Positions 1 through 11,587 of a DNA stretch of 64,000 bases are shown here, piece by piece (positions within the stretch are counted from its first letter, which is position 1; the number at the start of each line of letters is the position of its first letter). The stretch spans positions 207,480-271,479 of the forward strand of contig JAOWBW010000268.1 of NCBI GenBank assembly GCA_026119855.1, read 5' to 3'. A model generated the notes under the pieces. The model made no database searches, had not been told where the DNA came from, and saw nothing but the letters and a program-made list of their open reading frames with translations. The translations under genes were made by a program, and so were the position numbers. Source of the DNA: Campanula takesimana (Eukaryota; Streptophyta; Magnoliopsida; Asterales; Campanulaceae).

Positions 1-2550
1 ATTCCTTTTGGGGCATATTCCAACTCACGAATCTTTTCTAGAGAGATAGGGTGGTGGATTTGGCTCTTCCCAACTCCTACGGTTTCACGGAGTTTTTCTA
101 AAGTAAGCATGCAACAATAGTAATCCGGGAATACAGACCCATCAATCAGCGGTGGCGGTGGGGACAACGGTGGCAAAGCTAAGAAGCCATCCAAGGCCAG
201 AAAGCCTTCTTCTTCCAATCTCGGGGAAGGAACACGGGGAGGCATATTTGAAGATACCTCATCATCATCATTTTCACACAGGATTCAGAACTCCTTACGG
301 GGCATAGAGCGAATGGCTCCTTTCATTTGGGCGAGGTACCCTTCATAGTTGGTGATTTCCGGGGTCTTTGCAATTTCAGACCCATTCTTTCCATTAGGGT
401 GACCCACCCGCTTAATTGTACTTTTGCCGGTGGATGGACTACATGCTTCAATGACATGGAAGCAATCATCAATCAGAGGACAAACCCCATTTGAGCCTTG
501 GCTCTCGCTGTCCAACGTGTTCTTAATGGGATTTTCCATTGCCTCCATGCACTGTTCGAATGTTAGCTCATGCTCGGTGAGTGTTATTACGATAAACTCA
601 TCGGCATTTTGGTGGGGGATCCTCGCACTCATCACATTGGAAATTATGGAGTCGGATGGGCACTTCATGTTTCCCTCCTGCACACATTCCCATAAGGTTT
701 CCTTCCATTCCTCCCCAATCTCAGTCATCGGGACATTGAACTCCAAAAGGTTCATCGGTGTCGGCTCCCCAAACTCAATCATATTCACATCGAATGGCCC
801 AAATTCAATCATATTAATGCCATGGTTGTTGGGGAACGGATTATTGATCACGTTCGGCCTTTGGGGGTGCTCGAGCTTCCCTTTGGCAATCAAATCTAGG
901 ATGATTCGCTTTACAGCGGGGCAATCATCGGTATCGTGCCCATGGTAGCTGTGGAATGCACACCTCTTGCTCTCGTCATGGTACCTCTCAGTGTTTCTGG
1001 GTTGGAAGTTAACCAGGGGTTTTGCAAGGCCTTGTTTAACTAACCCTTAAAACACCTTACCCAAGGGCATCCCAAAGTCCTCAAATCTAACATACGGGCG
1101 CCTTTCCAAGTTCCTGGCCCTTTGCGGAGTTTGTCTCGGATTCTCCCCTTGGATATTGTTTACCGTTCCCATGGCTTCCTTCCCTTTACCGGTTGTCGGG
1201 GGACGATATCTGTAGGAGTTCCCATTGGCCTGTGTAGAGGATTGTTCATTAAGGGCCTTCTCAAATTTGGACCCGGCAGTGACCATTGCCCGGAGGTTGG
1301 GGTAAAAGTGATGAGTGATCAAGGCCCGTAGCTTAGGTTTCAAACATGATTGGAAAATGTCCAATTGTTCATATTCTGTGGGTGGGTTGGAAATCTCCCC
1401 AAGTTTATAATTCCACCTCTTGTAGAACTCTCCTATTGGTTCATCTCCCTTTTGCAGGGTGCTTTGCAGATCAACCCAATTAGTTTCCCATTCTAGGTTT
1501 GACCGATATTTGTTGAGGAATACTTCCTTGATTGCATCCCACGTTGCTCAGGATTCATATTTCAAGTGAAAGAACCACTTGAGGACGTTTCCCCTTAAGG
1601 ACAGTTGGAAGTGATTGGCCATTTGCTGCACGGTTAACCCTTTTGCTCTCATGGCTAAAGTATAAGCATTGAGATGAGTCTGGGGCAGACAGTCCCATCA
1701 AATTTATCTATCTCTGGCATTTTGAACTTGTGAGGCAGATGAACAATCTTTTTGGGGTCGGTGATCCCCAAGGAGGATTTCTTTTCGTTCATCCCCTCAA
1801 ATCTTTCTTCCATTTGTTTTAACTTCTCTACCAACCACCCCATCTGGAGGTCCACATGTGGGCTTGAGTTGATTGATCCCACGGTTTATCTCGTTACTGG
1901 CATTTTGGTGGGAGGTGAAGTGGTGGATGGGACCATCGGAGGAGTATTTTGAGGCAGCAAATGGGTGTAGACATACCCTGGTGCCGGGTTACTTGTTGGG
2001 ATATATGGTGGGATAGCCTCAGAGGTTTGGTCCATTGGGTGGTAAAGTGGGTAAGGCACTTCTCGAGAGGTGGTTTGTAAAGCCGGAGGTGGCAGGCCAA
2101 TGGTAGCTGGAGCCAAGGGTGCTCAGCTATTTGGGATTATGTCATACAAGTTGAACCCTGGCGGGTATATGGGAAAACCGCCCGGCGGGACAAGGGAAGC
2201 ATGAGTGGTAGGCACATTTTGGTGAGTGGTGGATTAGAATGTAGGACGTGAGGTCTCCATATTTGTGTAAGCTTGAGTGGGCGGAACCCGGTTATATCAT
2301 AGGGGCTGCACATTCTCAATTCCCTCTTCATCAGTGATCTCCACAAAACTTCCGCCATTTTCAAACACAACGGCCACCCCTCTCTGCCTCATGGCTTCAT
2401 AACCCTATTCTGCATATCCTCATGGAGTTTCCTAACATTCTCTTCCCGGGCCCTGACGGCCTCTAGAGCTTGTACCAGCTTTTCCCTACTAAGACCATTC
2501 AGATCCGCTATGTTGTCACCCCCACTACTACTTCCTGCCGGACTAGCCAT
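1..2550 (-). pseudogene. Tat-type gag remnant (element T1)
   Basis: Decayed capsid/nucleocapsid region of a minus-strand Ty3/gypsy element. The start is the ATG at 2550-2548 (MASPAGSSSGG), followed by a helical segment and a TGA at 2391-2389. Further gag blocks follow on the minus strand in shifting frames: 1882-1655 (KFKMPEIDKFDG, the usual Tat gag entry motif), about 1645-1365 (EFYKRWNYKLGEI), 1364-1047 (LDIFQSCLKPKLRAL and YVRFEDFGMPLGKVF) and 893-285 (PNVINNPFPNNHG). The last motif is typical of the gag-protease spacer in Tat elements. At least four stops or frameshifts separate the blocks, so no protein can be made. Downstream pol would lie left of base 1. Tat assignment rests on these motifs plus the tRNA-Arg primer site at 4289-4305. 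The exact family is unknown. Confidence 0.85.
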
Positions 2551-4288
2551 TCAGAGAAGTCTGGGTGAAGCTGATGATGAACTATCAGACTCGGCACTAA
2601 TCAGACGATGACCCGAAACTCTGACCCACTTCTTACGAGCTGCGGAGGAGAGGGAGGTTCATTTCAGACTCGGGTATCAACTCTGGTTGGTGTTTGAGAG
2701 AATGGGTTTAGGCTCATACAACATGAAGGTTCATTATTATTAATTATGTTCATGTTTACTTAAAACGCATTTTTTTCTTAACTGGTTGGAAAAGATTTCT
2801 CTTCTTTTTCGCAGCTATTCTACATCCTGGATCAGTGGAGGCCATCACTACACCTATAGACCCCTCGTTTTTCACCTGCCTTGCACACTCCCAAGGATGG
2901 ACTGTCCTGGGCGAGGGTCCTATAGGGCAAGCGGTTTCCACCGACCAAAAGAAACGAACCTAGGGTCTAGTGTATCGCATGATTCCCAATGCGTGAGTCA
3001 TTCCAATCATGATTAAGCCCCGGTTAAGATCGAGATTCGTCTTAGGGACTTAAGGGACTTCCGGTATAACCTCATCTTTGATGAGGGCTCTCGAATTTTA
3101 TCCATGGGCTTAAGGATGATTAGTATGAACCATTCATTAGGGCTCGACAACACTGTGTCACCCTATCCATAACACATGATTTAGGTTAATTATAGCCAAT
3201 ATTAACGCATAAGTCAAGGACCGGGTCAAAGTTGACCATGGTCACACTTGGTTTCACAAGGAGTCATGACTCGGGCATTAACTTGGCCACAATTAATCTC
3301 AGACACGTATTAGGGACGAGGTAACGTGAGCTAGACCAAAAACCAACCGATGTCACGGTATTTTTGTGTCACGGACAAGTGTGGTTGACTCGGCTCAGAA
3401 GGGGAGGTGGAATGGACCCGTGCGCGCTAGAAGGGCACAAGAGCACCAATCAAGCTGCAGCTGGCATCCATTCCAGGTTTAAAGGGCATTTGGAACGTGT
3501 AAGGTCAAGTGCGTGTAGTGTGAAGCCATTCTATGTTCTCTTTTGAGTTAAAATAGAAATTTTCGATTCGTTTTAACATCATGAGCAATGTATAATTAAC
3601 ATATGAACAAGCATGAATAAGCATAATCAACAAAAATGAGCAAGCATGAATAAGCTATTTACACAAGCAATCAAGCAAGAATCACATGGACAAACAAAGC
3701 CAAAACTTGTACATACAACAAATTGTGCACAACCATAGCATTCTTTGAAATCAAAACTTCACAAGAAACAATCCTTTTGAAAACCATTTGCAAAACAAGT
3801 TATGCACAACAAAAGATTCAAAAAATTTTACAAAATGGGATATACACAAGGAGGCTTTGAAATCCCAATTTCATGTCTAAAAGACTTGTGCATAACCAAG
3901 CTTTAAAAACCAAGTTTTGGCTAAAAAAAGGAGAAGGTAATGTGCACAAACAAATCTGTAAATTTGGAACCTGGATAAGCAGAAGCAAAAAGGGACACAA
4001 AATGTTTCTGTCCTGCACAAAATTGTTATATTTTGAAACATTCTGTTCCCTGCCCAACATAGCCGTACGGCTATAACATCCTGGCAATTATTTTTTGCAG
4101 TTTTTCAACTTCTGATCATCAAGCCCCAGTTTATTGCATTTCTAGAACAGTTTCCACTCTAGAAGATTCAAACAGAAACACAGCACACACAAAACAAACA
4201 CAAAAGTTAACAAAAACGGGTTACGGGAGTTTGACCCACACAAAAGTGTCCTCAAAGCTTCTAAAAATAAGTTTGCAAACACTTTACT
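2551..4288 (-). other. T1 5' leader, non-coding
   Basis: Sequence between the T1 primer-binding site and the gag start. No credible gene on either strand; short ORFs here have no family features. On the minus strand this 1.7-kb leader carries one copy of GCCGTACGGC at 4062-4071 within a longer repeated phrase (TGCCCAACATAGCC at 4051-4064) that recurs in the T1 LTR. A long untranslated leader is normal for Tat elements. Confidence 0.6.
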
Positions 4289-4305
4289 CCCCATCAGAGT
4301 CGCCA
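4289..4305 (-). other. T1 primer-binding site (tRNA-Arg type)
   Basis: On the minus strand the sequence is TGGCGACTCTGATGGGG. It starts with TGG, complementary to a tRNA CCA end, and differs at one base from the T3 site at 24942-24958. It fixes the 3' end of the T1 5' LTR at about 4307 and the element's orientation. Use of tRNA-Arg is known for Tat/Ogre elements. Confidence 0.8.
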
Positions 4306-4306
4306 C

Positions 4307-4557
4307 TATAAGGATCCCTCCCCGTGATGAAGAAAACAAAGGGGTTTTCATTTCAAAGGGCGAAAAAACCAAACACGGTTATCAAGCAAAACATAACGAA
4401 GTCGCCACATTTGTTAATTATTTAACCCAACAAATGGAAAGGTTAGAGATTCAATTAGTTAGGAGGTCAGGTTACGCCTTGGGAAGAGTTTTACGTCACC
4501 CAAGTCGCCTCGGATAGGACGAGTCTCCCAAACGTTAGTTAACAAAAGTGCATGTGT
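4307..4557 (-). repeat. T1 5' LTR, 3' (U5) part
   Basis: Downstream part of the T1 LTR, separated from the rest (13078-14416) by K1. It contains a second tRNA-Arg-like decamer at 4398-4407 (minus), 102 bp before the real primer site. The outer end at 4557 is the target-site duplication of K1. Together the two parts give an LTR of about 1.6 kb. Confidence 0.7.
4553..4557. repeat. K1 target-site duplication, left
   Basis: TGTGT, matched by TGTGT at 13073-13077. The site lay in a short TG run, so the exact 5-bp frame cannot be proved from this pair alone. Confidence 0.8.
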
Positions 4558-5392
4558 TGTTGGTAGTGGTGCCCTAGGCACGTTTAATAAACGTTGTAAT
4601 TGTTATCATTTATTTCATATCAATAAAGAGATGTTTTGATTATTATTATTGTTCATGTTTACTTATAATAATCTCCGTCCCTAGTACTTGTTAAGCACTA
4701 GTATAAAGGCTAAATGATCATGCGATGATCATGTTAGATTTATGGGTACTTGTTTGGAACAAGGTACTGGACATGACCCGCTGTATGAGATTTATGTCAT
4801 GGTCCATGTCAAACATATATCTCATATTAGTTATGTCATTTGAATCCTAAGACATGAAGTTATTATAGTCTTCCACTTGATGAACATTATGTTTGACATA
4901 TTCAAACGCTACCTTTAACCGGGAAGTTATAAAGGGTATGATTGGCAAAATCGGATTCACGTAGGGAAGAATAATAAGCTAAATGAATTTGTCCATCTTC
5001 GGAGAGATGTCAAGCTTGGGCCACTCGTAGGAATGATGTTGATGAAATGTTCGGCCGGACTCAAATGGATTGATTGGATCAATAGCATTTGAATTATCAA
5101 CATATTCGGAATCGAGAAAGTATTGAACAAAACAAGTTGACTGTTTGACCATGACTTGTGTTCAATGACATCGTGGACAAAGGGATTGTGACATATTCTA
5201 AAGGAATGCGAACTTGTATCTAGTTATACTATTTGGGTAGGTATGACGGTTTGCTAGAACCTAATCATATCTTATGGGATCATGTTTGAGCTCATTGCCA
5301 ACTTAGTATAATCCTAGAGGGTCACACACAATAGAACGAATCTTTAAAAGGACTACATTGGAATTTTGGAAATTCTGGACTTTCTGGGAAGA

Positions 5393-5499
5393 GGGGGACC
5401 GCACATAATGGACTGGGCGGCCGCACACTTAGCTCAGAAATGTACCAGTTTTGTTTCAGAATGTTGTGCGACCGCACAGAGGTTTTTGGGCGGCCGCAC
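5393..5499 (+). promoter_or_regulatory. GC-rich word pairs in K1 U3
   Basis: Four copies of a 12-bp word close to GGGCGRCCGCAC start at 5393, 5415, 5466 and 5488. They form two pairs, each 22 bp start to start, so the spacer is exactly 10 bp with unconserved sequence. They lie 80-190 bp upstream of the TATA box. The 3' LTR has the same four (12423, 12445 and the next pair). The word contains GCGGCCGC or a near version. Function is unknown; a dimeric protein site is an inference. Confidence 0.65.
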
Positions 5500-5582
5500 A
5501 GTACTGTCGACTGGCACTTTCCTAATTCGATTTGGAATGTCTTTTGACACAAGATTCCTATTTGGAATAGGTCTTTCTTGTG

Positions 5583-5590
5583 TATAAAAG
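5583..5590 (+). promoter_or_regulatory. K1 LTR TATA box
   Basis: TATAAAAG, the expected core promoter of the LTR. The 3' LTR copy is at 12613-12620 and the K2 copy at 51522-51529, at the same LTR position. Confidence 0.75.
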
Positions 5591-6043
5591 GATGAGTTCG
5601 GCCAGAACTTCAGTGATAGCCTTTTGTGAGTCTCCAAAGAGTTTGAGAGAGGTTTTATTTTGTTCTAAGACATCTTTGGTTGAAGAACAAAATAATACAC
5701 AAAAGAAAAATTCCATATAGTCATGTCAAATTGTGAAAGTGTGTTTCATAGTTGTTGGTCTAGCAACCAAGATCAAACAAGCTCCTTTGATATTCGTTCG
5801 AAGTGTGGATACCGCTAGAGGGTGAAAATCATCATCTTAAAAGTTCGTGTTCAAGCTTTGTGATCGTGATCAAGTCTTCAAACCTCCACCAAAGACCAAG
5901 AGAATTTGATAGCCATCAAGGGTTAGTTTATTCCTTTATTCTTATGTAGTATTTGATTTAATCATATGGACGGATCCATGGCTTTGGGTTTCAAAAATTT
6001 AAATGCTAATTTCCGCTGCGCATGTTACTTGGAAACCCAACAG

Positions 6044-6055
6044 TGGTATCAGAGC
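6044..6055 (+). other. K1 primer-binding site (tRNA-iMet)
   Basis: TGGTATCAGAGC one base after the LTR end, the standard plant initiator-Met primer site. Confidence 0.95.
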
Positions 6056-6353
6056 TCCGTTCATGTTGATTATTTCAATACCTAGATCATGTTATGTGTA
6101 TATAAATTGTTTATGTGCCTTGCATGATATGAATATTGGAATATGTGATGTTTATGTGTTATGTGATTTTATGTGGTTTATTGTTTTGCAACTTTAATCG
6201 CACGATTCAATCGCAATAAATAAATTATGGTGGATTCAGAATTGTTGGTTATTAATTTTTGATTGGATCAAAGTTTTAATAATCGGGAAAAAAAAAAAAA
6301 CAATTTTGAGACAAAATTTTCGAACTTAAAATTCTGCACATTCTGATTGAACC

Positions 6354-6428
6354 GGGCGACCGCACGGAAGATACTGGGCGGCCGCACGGTTTTTGGGCGA
6401 CCGCACAGGTCTTTTTGGGCGACCGCAC
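6354..6428 (+). promoter_or_regulatory. GC-rich word pairs in K1 leader
   Basis: Four GGGCGRCCGCAC words start at 6354, 6376, 6395 and 6417. Within pairs the start-to-start distance is again 22 bp (10-bp spacer). The array is in the transcribed leader about 310 bp after the LTR. K2 has the same four at 52285, 52307, 52325 and 52347. Confidence 0.65.
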
Positions 6429-7159
6429 GCCAAGATCAGAATGTCTGATTTTGCTCCAAAATCAGAATTTGGAATTTTTGAGAGGTTCAACAAAACCAGT
6501 AACAGAACCAATCCAGACCTGCTGATCTGGAATGGGTTTTGGGTAGTTGGTTTGTGTATGGATCTTGGGGTTTGATTTTCCTATTTGTTTTAGTCTTGTG
6601 ATTCTAAGATTGGTTCAAGGTTTGGATGGCTAATCTGCGTTCATCGAGATTGTGTTTCCCAAACTTGATCGCAATCAAAGTTTCAAAGATGAAACGAAGT
6701 TAGAATTATGAAGAGTTCATAATTGCTAAAATTGAGAAACGAAGTTCTTGATTCAAAGTTTGGAGATCCATGTGGAATTGTGAATGCAATTGGCCTACGT
6801 TCATCGAGACCATCTATTGCTTAGTTTCGGCCACATGGACTATTTTCTTGGTCTCTTGAATTAGTGCGGGATTGTGGTTGCCTGATGGCTTAGTTCGACC
6901 GCACTTCTTGTTGTCTTGATTTGGAGATAATAACCAAAGTTGAAATAGTCTCATCCTCATAATTATAGAGAAACTAATGACACATAAATATCATGCTTAA
7001 ATTAATGAAGATTAATTTAGTGGCTAAACTTGATGTATAACATGTTTATATTATGTGCTCATAAATGTGTTATATGCTATATGAAATGAACCTTCAAAGA
7101 AAGTTTTAAGTCTTTTATTGCCATGCCATGATTAAAACACTTGTTAGTACATGAGTGAT

Positions 7160-7455
7160 TTTAATGTAGATTCGCCCTAGCGAGATGCATTAAATTTGTT
7201 TATGTATGAGCAAGATAGATAATGTGGGCACGCCCTAGCGGGACACATTAACTGTGCGTTTAAAATGGTTAGACTTAATTGGGCGTCAAAACAGTTTTGG
7301 GCCTAGGAAAAGATGAGGTTTAACATGCTTTTTGAAATTTGATTTCTTAAAGAATCTCATAAAAAGGAACTAAGAGTCATATGAGATATGATTGACAAGA
7401 GTTGTCTACCTAATTAATTTGATTTTGTGTAATCCGCCTTAGCGGACTTGAAATT
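7160..7455 (+). other. Three stem-loops in K1 leader
   Basis: Three short hairpins: TCGC-CCTA-GCGA (7172-7183), CGC-CCTA-GCG (7231-7240) and TCCGC-CTTA-GCGGA (7433-7446). The first two are extended by outer arms such as TTAATG/CATTAA and TAATGTG/CACATTA. K2 has the same three at the same relative places, with stems kept by compensatory changes and every loop changed to CTCC. The position between primer site and gag suits a packaging or dimerisation signal, but that is an inference. The rest of the 6056-7619 leader shows no gene. Confidence 0.6.
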
Positions 7456-7619
7456 AAATTAAAGTTGGATCTTAACCCATTTAAATTATATTATACATTG
7501 GATGTATATGAAGGTTATATAATTTAGTGGGAGTATTTTGTTTGAAAAATACATTATTTATCTCTTTAATGAAAATCGGTACTTATTAAATTTTGGAAAT
7601 TTTTGTATATTTGTAGATA

Positions 7620-8425
7620 ATGACTAATAACACTCAATCAATGTCGTTGCGATCGATCCTTGAGAAGGATAAGCTCCAAGAGAATGGTACAAACTTTATG
7701 GATTGGATCCGTAGCATAAGAATTGTTCTTAGGCAAGAAGATAAGTTGTACATTCTCGATGGGCCTCTCCCCGCTGAACCACCGCCTACTGCCCCTAGGG
7801 TAGAAAGAGACAATTACAAGAAATATCGTAATGATTCTAGAGATGTAAGTTGTCTCATGCTTGCTGCTATGTGTTCAAAACTCCAACAAAGTTTGGAACA
7901 TTTGGAAGCCTATGAGAAAGGCGTGGAGTTGAGAACCATGTTTCAAGAGCAAGCTAGGCAAGAGAGGTACAAGACCATTGTTGCATTCACTACTAGTAAA
8001 ATGAATGAAGGGCAACAAGTGAGTCCTCACTTTCTTAAAATGAAAGGTTATGTAGAGCACCTTGAGAAACTTGGCTATCCAATCCCATTGGAGCTAGCCA
8101 CGGATCTCATTCTTAATTCATTGCCTAAAAGTTATAATCAGTTTGTAATGAATTATAACATGCATGGAATGGATAAGAATCTCTCTGAGTGCATGGGATG
8201 CTCAAAACTGCAGAGATGAAAATTGTGGAGAAAGGTTCTCCCGTGCTCTTGGTTCATGATGGGAAAAAGCCTGGTGCCAAAGGCAAGGGTAAGGCAAAAG
8301 TTGCAAACCCAAGATAAGCAAGGCAAAGGTTGCCAAGGCTTCTGAGGCAAAACCCGATACACAAAAGGATGCAATCTGTTTCCATTGTCAAGAAATTGGT
8401 CATTGGAAACGCAATTGCAAGGCTT
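7620..8425 (+). pseudogene. gag: K1 gag (frameshifted)
   Basis: Copia capsid-nucleocapsid. It starts at the ATG after the leader (MTNNTQSMSLRSILEKDKL). The block NFMDWIRSIRIVLRQEDK is the usual N-terminal copia gag motif, followed by a helical capsid region. A CCHC zinc knuckle, CFHCQEIGHWKRNC, lies at 8377-8418. Compared with K2, one T is missing near 8190 and one base near 8304, so the frame stops at 8219 before the knuckle. Gag would form the virus-like particle that packages the RNA. Copia elements encode gag and pol in one frame, which continues at 8428. Confidence 0.9.
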
Positions 8426-8427
8426 TC

Positions 8428-11400
8428 TTGGAAGAGCAAAAGAAGAAGAAGAGCAGCAAGGCTGCGTCGACTTCAGGTATCTATATGATAGATATTCTCC
8501 TTTCTACCACTGATTCTTGGGTATTGGATACCGGATGTGGTTCTCACATTTGTCTAAATGTGCAGGGACTAAAGAATAGGAGACTGCTTAAAGAAGGTGA
8601 AGTAGACCTACGCGTGGGGAATGGAGCAAGAGTTGCTGCATTAGCCGTAGGGACTTATGAAGTCACTTTACCTTCCGGATTAATTCTTGTTTTGAACAAT
8701 TGTTATTATGTTCCGGATTTAAGCAGAAATATTATTTCAATTTCTTGTTTGGATAATGAAGGTTTTAAGTTTCTTATTGAGAATAAGAAATTTTCTATTT
8801 ATTTAAATGATGTGCTTTATGGTATTGCTAATTCATTTAATGGCCTTTATATCTTGGATGTCAAGAATGAAAATAATGTCTATCATGTAAATAAGAAATC
8901 TAAACCTAATGATATAAATCATACTTATTTGTGGCATTGTCGTCTTGGTTATATTAATGAGAAGCGTATCTCAAAACTCCATGGGGACAGACTTTTGGGT
9001 TCATGTGACTTAGAGTCATATGACACTTGTGAGTCGTGTCTTCTTGGAAAAATGACTAAGACACCTTTTACCAAGTTGGGTGAAAGGGCAAGCGACTTAT
9101 TGGGGTTGATACATTCCGATGTATGCGGACCATTAAGTAGCAATGCTAGGGAGGATTTCAATACTTCATAACCTTCACTGATGATTATAGTAGATTTGGG
9201 TATGTTTACCTAATGAAACATAAAAGTGAAGCATTTGAGATATTTAGAATATTTCAAAATGAAGTAGAAAAACAACTTGGCAAAAGTATAAAGGCACTTC
9301 GATCAGATCGAGGTGGTGAATACTTAAGTCAAGAATTTGACGATCATCTAAAGAATTGTGGAATAGTTTCACAATTGACTCCGCCCGGAACACCACAATG
9401 GAATGGTGTGTCTGAGAGGAGAAATCGGACTTTGTTAGACATGGTTCGATCAATGATGAGTCAAGTTGATCTTCCAATATCCTTTTGGGGTTACGCCCTA
9501 GAAACCGCTGCTTTCACACTAAATCAAGTTCCAACTAAATCGGTTCCAAAGACTCCATATGAGATGTGGAGTGGAAAGAAACCTAGTTTATCTTTCATGA
9601 GGATTTGGGGTTGCGAAGTTTATGTCAAGAGACTTATCTCTGACAAACTAGCACACAAATCTGATAAATGTATTTTCGTGGGATATCCTAAGGAAACTAA
9701 AGGATATTACTTTTACAACTGAGAGGACAACAAAGTGTTTGTTGCCCGAACTGCTGTCTTTCTAGAGAAAGAGTTTCTCTCCAAAGAAATCAGTGGGAGT
9801 AAAATAAATCTTGAAGAAATTCGAGACCCAGAAAATAACATTGAACCAATAGTGGAACAAGAACAAGAACCACAAGGAGTTGTGGAACCTGTTCAAAATA
9901 CACAAGCATCTCGCAGATCTAGTAGGTTACGATCCGAGCCCGAGAGATATGGATTTCTCGTAACGGATAGTAATGAGGTAGAAATCATTGAGAATGATGA
10001 ACCGTCAACCTACCAAGAGGCGATGTCTTCTCCTGATTCGGACAAGTGGCTTGGAGCCATGGAATCCGAATTGCAATCCATGCAAGACAATCAAGTTTGG
10101 AATTTGATTGATGCACCCGAAGGTGTAAAAACCATAGGATGCAAATGGGTCTTCAAGAAGAAGACTGACATGGATGGGAAGGTGAATACTTACAAAGCTA
10201 GGCTTGTAGCGAAGGGTTATAGGCAAGTTCATGGTATTGACTATGATGAGACCTTTTCACCCGTAGCAATGATCAAGTCTATAAGAATTTTGCTTGCCAT
10301 TGCCGCATATCATGACTATGAAATATGGCAGATGGACGTCAAAACCGCTTTCCTGAATGGAAAACTCCAAGAGGATGTGTATATGACACAACCATAAGGT
10401 TTTGAACAAGATTCTAAGGTATGCAAATTGCAAAGATCCATCTATGGATTGAAGCAAGCTTCAAGGAGTTGGAATCTCCGTTTTGATGAATCGGTCAAAG
10501 AGTTTGGTTTCATCAAGAAAGAAGATGAGCCTTGTGTATACAAGAAGATTAGTGGGAACATAGTGCTATTCCTTATTTTATACGTGGATGACATATTGCT
10601 CATTGGAAACGACATTCCTACACTTCAGTCTGTGAAGACTTGGTTAGGAAAGTGCTTCGCAATGAAAGATATGGGTGAAGCCGCATATATACTTGGCATT
10701 AAGAACTATAGAGATAGATCAAGGAGGCTACTTGGTTTAAGCCAAAGTACATACATTGACAAGGTCATTAGAAGATTCCGTATGGAAAATTCTAAGAGAG
10801 GCACCTTGCCCGTGTTACATGGAGTTTATCTAAGCAAGACTCAATGTCCTAAGACAAAAGATGAGCGTGAGAAAATGAATGATGTTCCATATGCTTCGGC
10901 AATTGGGTCCATCATGTATGCCATGATTTGTACTAGGCCGGATGTGTCTTATGCTTTGAGCATGACAAGTAGATACCAATCCGACCCTGGCGAAAATCAC
11001 TGGATAGCTGTAAAAGCGATTCTTAAGAACTTGAGAAGAACTAAAGACTCGTTTTTGGTCTATGGAGGAATGGAAGATGATCTCGTTGTAAATGCTTACA
11101 CGGATGCAAGCTTCCAAACCGACAAAGATGATAGCCGATCGCAATCGGGTTTTGTGTTTATGTTAAATGGTGGGGTTGTAAGCTGGAAGAGTTCCAAGCA
11201 AAGTACAACCGCTGATTCTACAACATAAGCTGAGTATATTGCTGCATCGGATGCTGCAAAGGAAGCTGTTTGGATTAAGAAGTTCATAACTGAACTTGAA
11301 GTGGTCCCTAGTCTTGCTAATCCAATAGACCTTTATTGTGATAATAATGGTGCTATTGCTCAAGCAAAGGAACCAAGAGCACATCAGAAATCCAAACACA

Positions 11401-11552
11401 TACTTAGGCGTTTTCATATCATTCGAGAGATCGTTGATAGGGGACACGTAAATATATGCAGAGTACCTACTGATGACAATGTTGCGGACCCGCTAACAAA
11501 GGGACTTCCACAAGCTAAACATGATGGTCATGTTAGGTCCATGGGTATTTGA
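8428..11552 (+). pseudogene. pol: K1 pol: protease, integrase, RT, RNase H (broken)
   Basis: Copia polyprotein remainder. Protease active site WVLDTGCGSHIC is at about 8518-8553. The GAG-pre-integrase motif YLWHCRLG at about 8926 and CESCLLGK form the integrase zinc-binding part, then LIHSDVCGP begins the catalytic core. The C-terminal integrase part has GKKPSLSFMRIWGCE. RT carries YVDD at 10581-10592. RNase H has NAYTDASFQTD and ends with the SKHI-like motif; the final stop is 11550-11552. Breaks: a missing G near 9150 (K2 keeps it), TGA at 9720-9722 (Arg in K2), TAA at 10396-10398 and TAA at 11226-11228. The enzymes would copy RNA to DNA and insert it. All domains are recognisable, none of the whole frame is open. 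Confidence 0.92.
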
Positions 11553-11572
11553 TACATGGGAAATTGGGCCTA

Positions 11573-11587
11573 GGGCAAGTGGGAGAT
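11573..11587 (+). other. K1 polypurine tract
   Basis: GGGCAAGTGGGAGAT immediately before the 3' LTR, the plus-strand priming site. The AAGTGGGAGA core is usual in plant copia. Confidence 0.85.

Larger units (their letters stand above)
4558..6042 (+). repeat. K1 5' LTR
   Basis: Begins TGTTGGTAGTGG and ends GAAACCCAACA. U3 holds the GC-rich word pairs at 5393-5499 and a TATA box at 5583. The same sequence, 98.8% identical by hand count, is at 11588-13072. Confidence 0.95.

Noticed and set aside
424..948. 174-residue plus-strand ORF opposite T1 gag
   Set aside because: Shadow of the minus-strand gag, which carries recognisable motifs in its own frame.
5393..6428. CRISPR-like array made of the GGGCGRCCGCAC repeats
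   Set aside because: Repeats of 12 bp with 10-bp spacers in a plant LTR; no cas genes and wrong organism.
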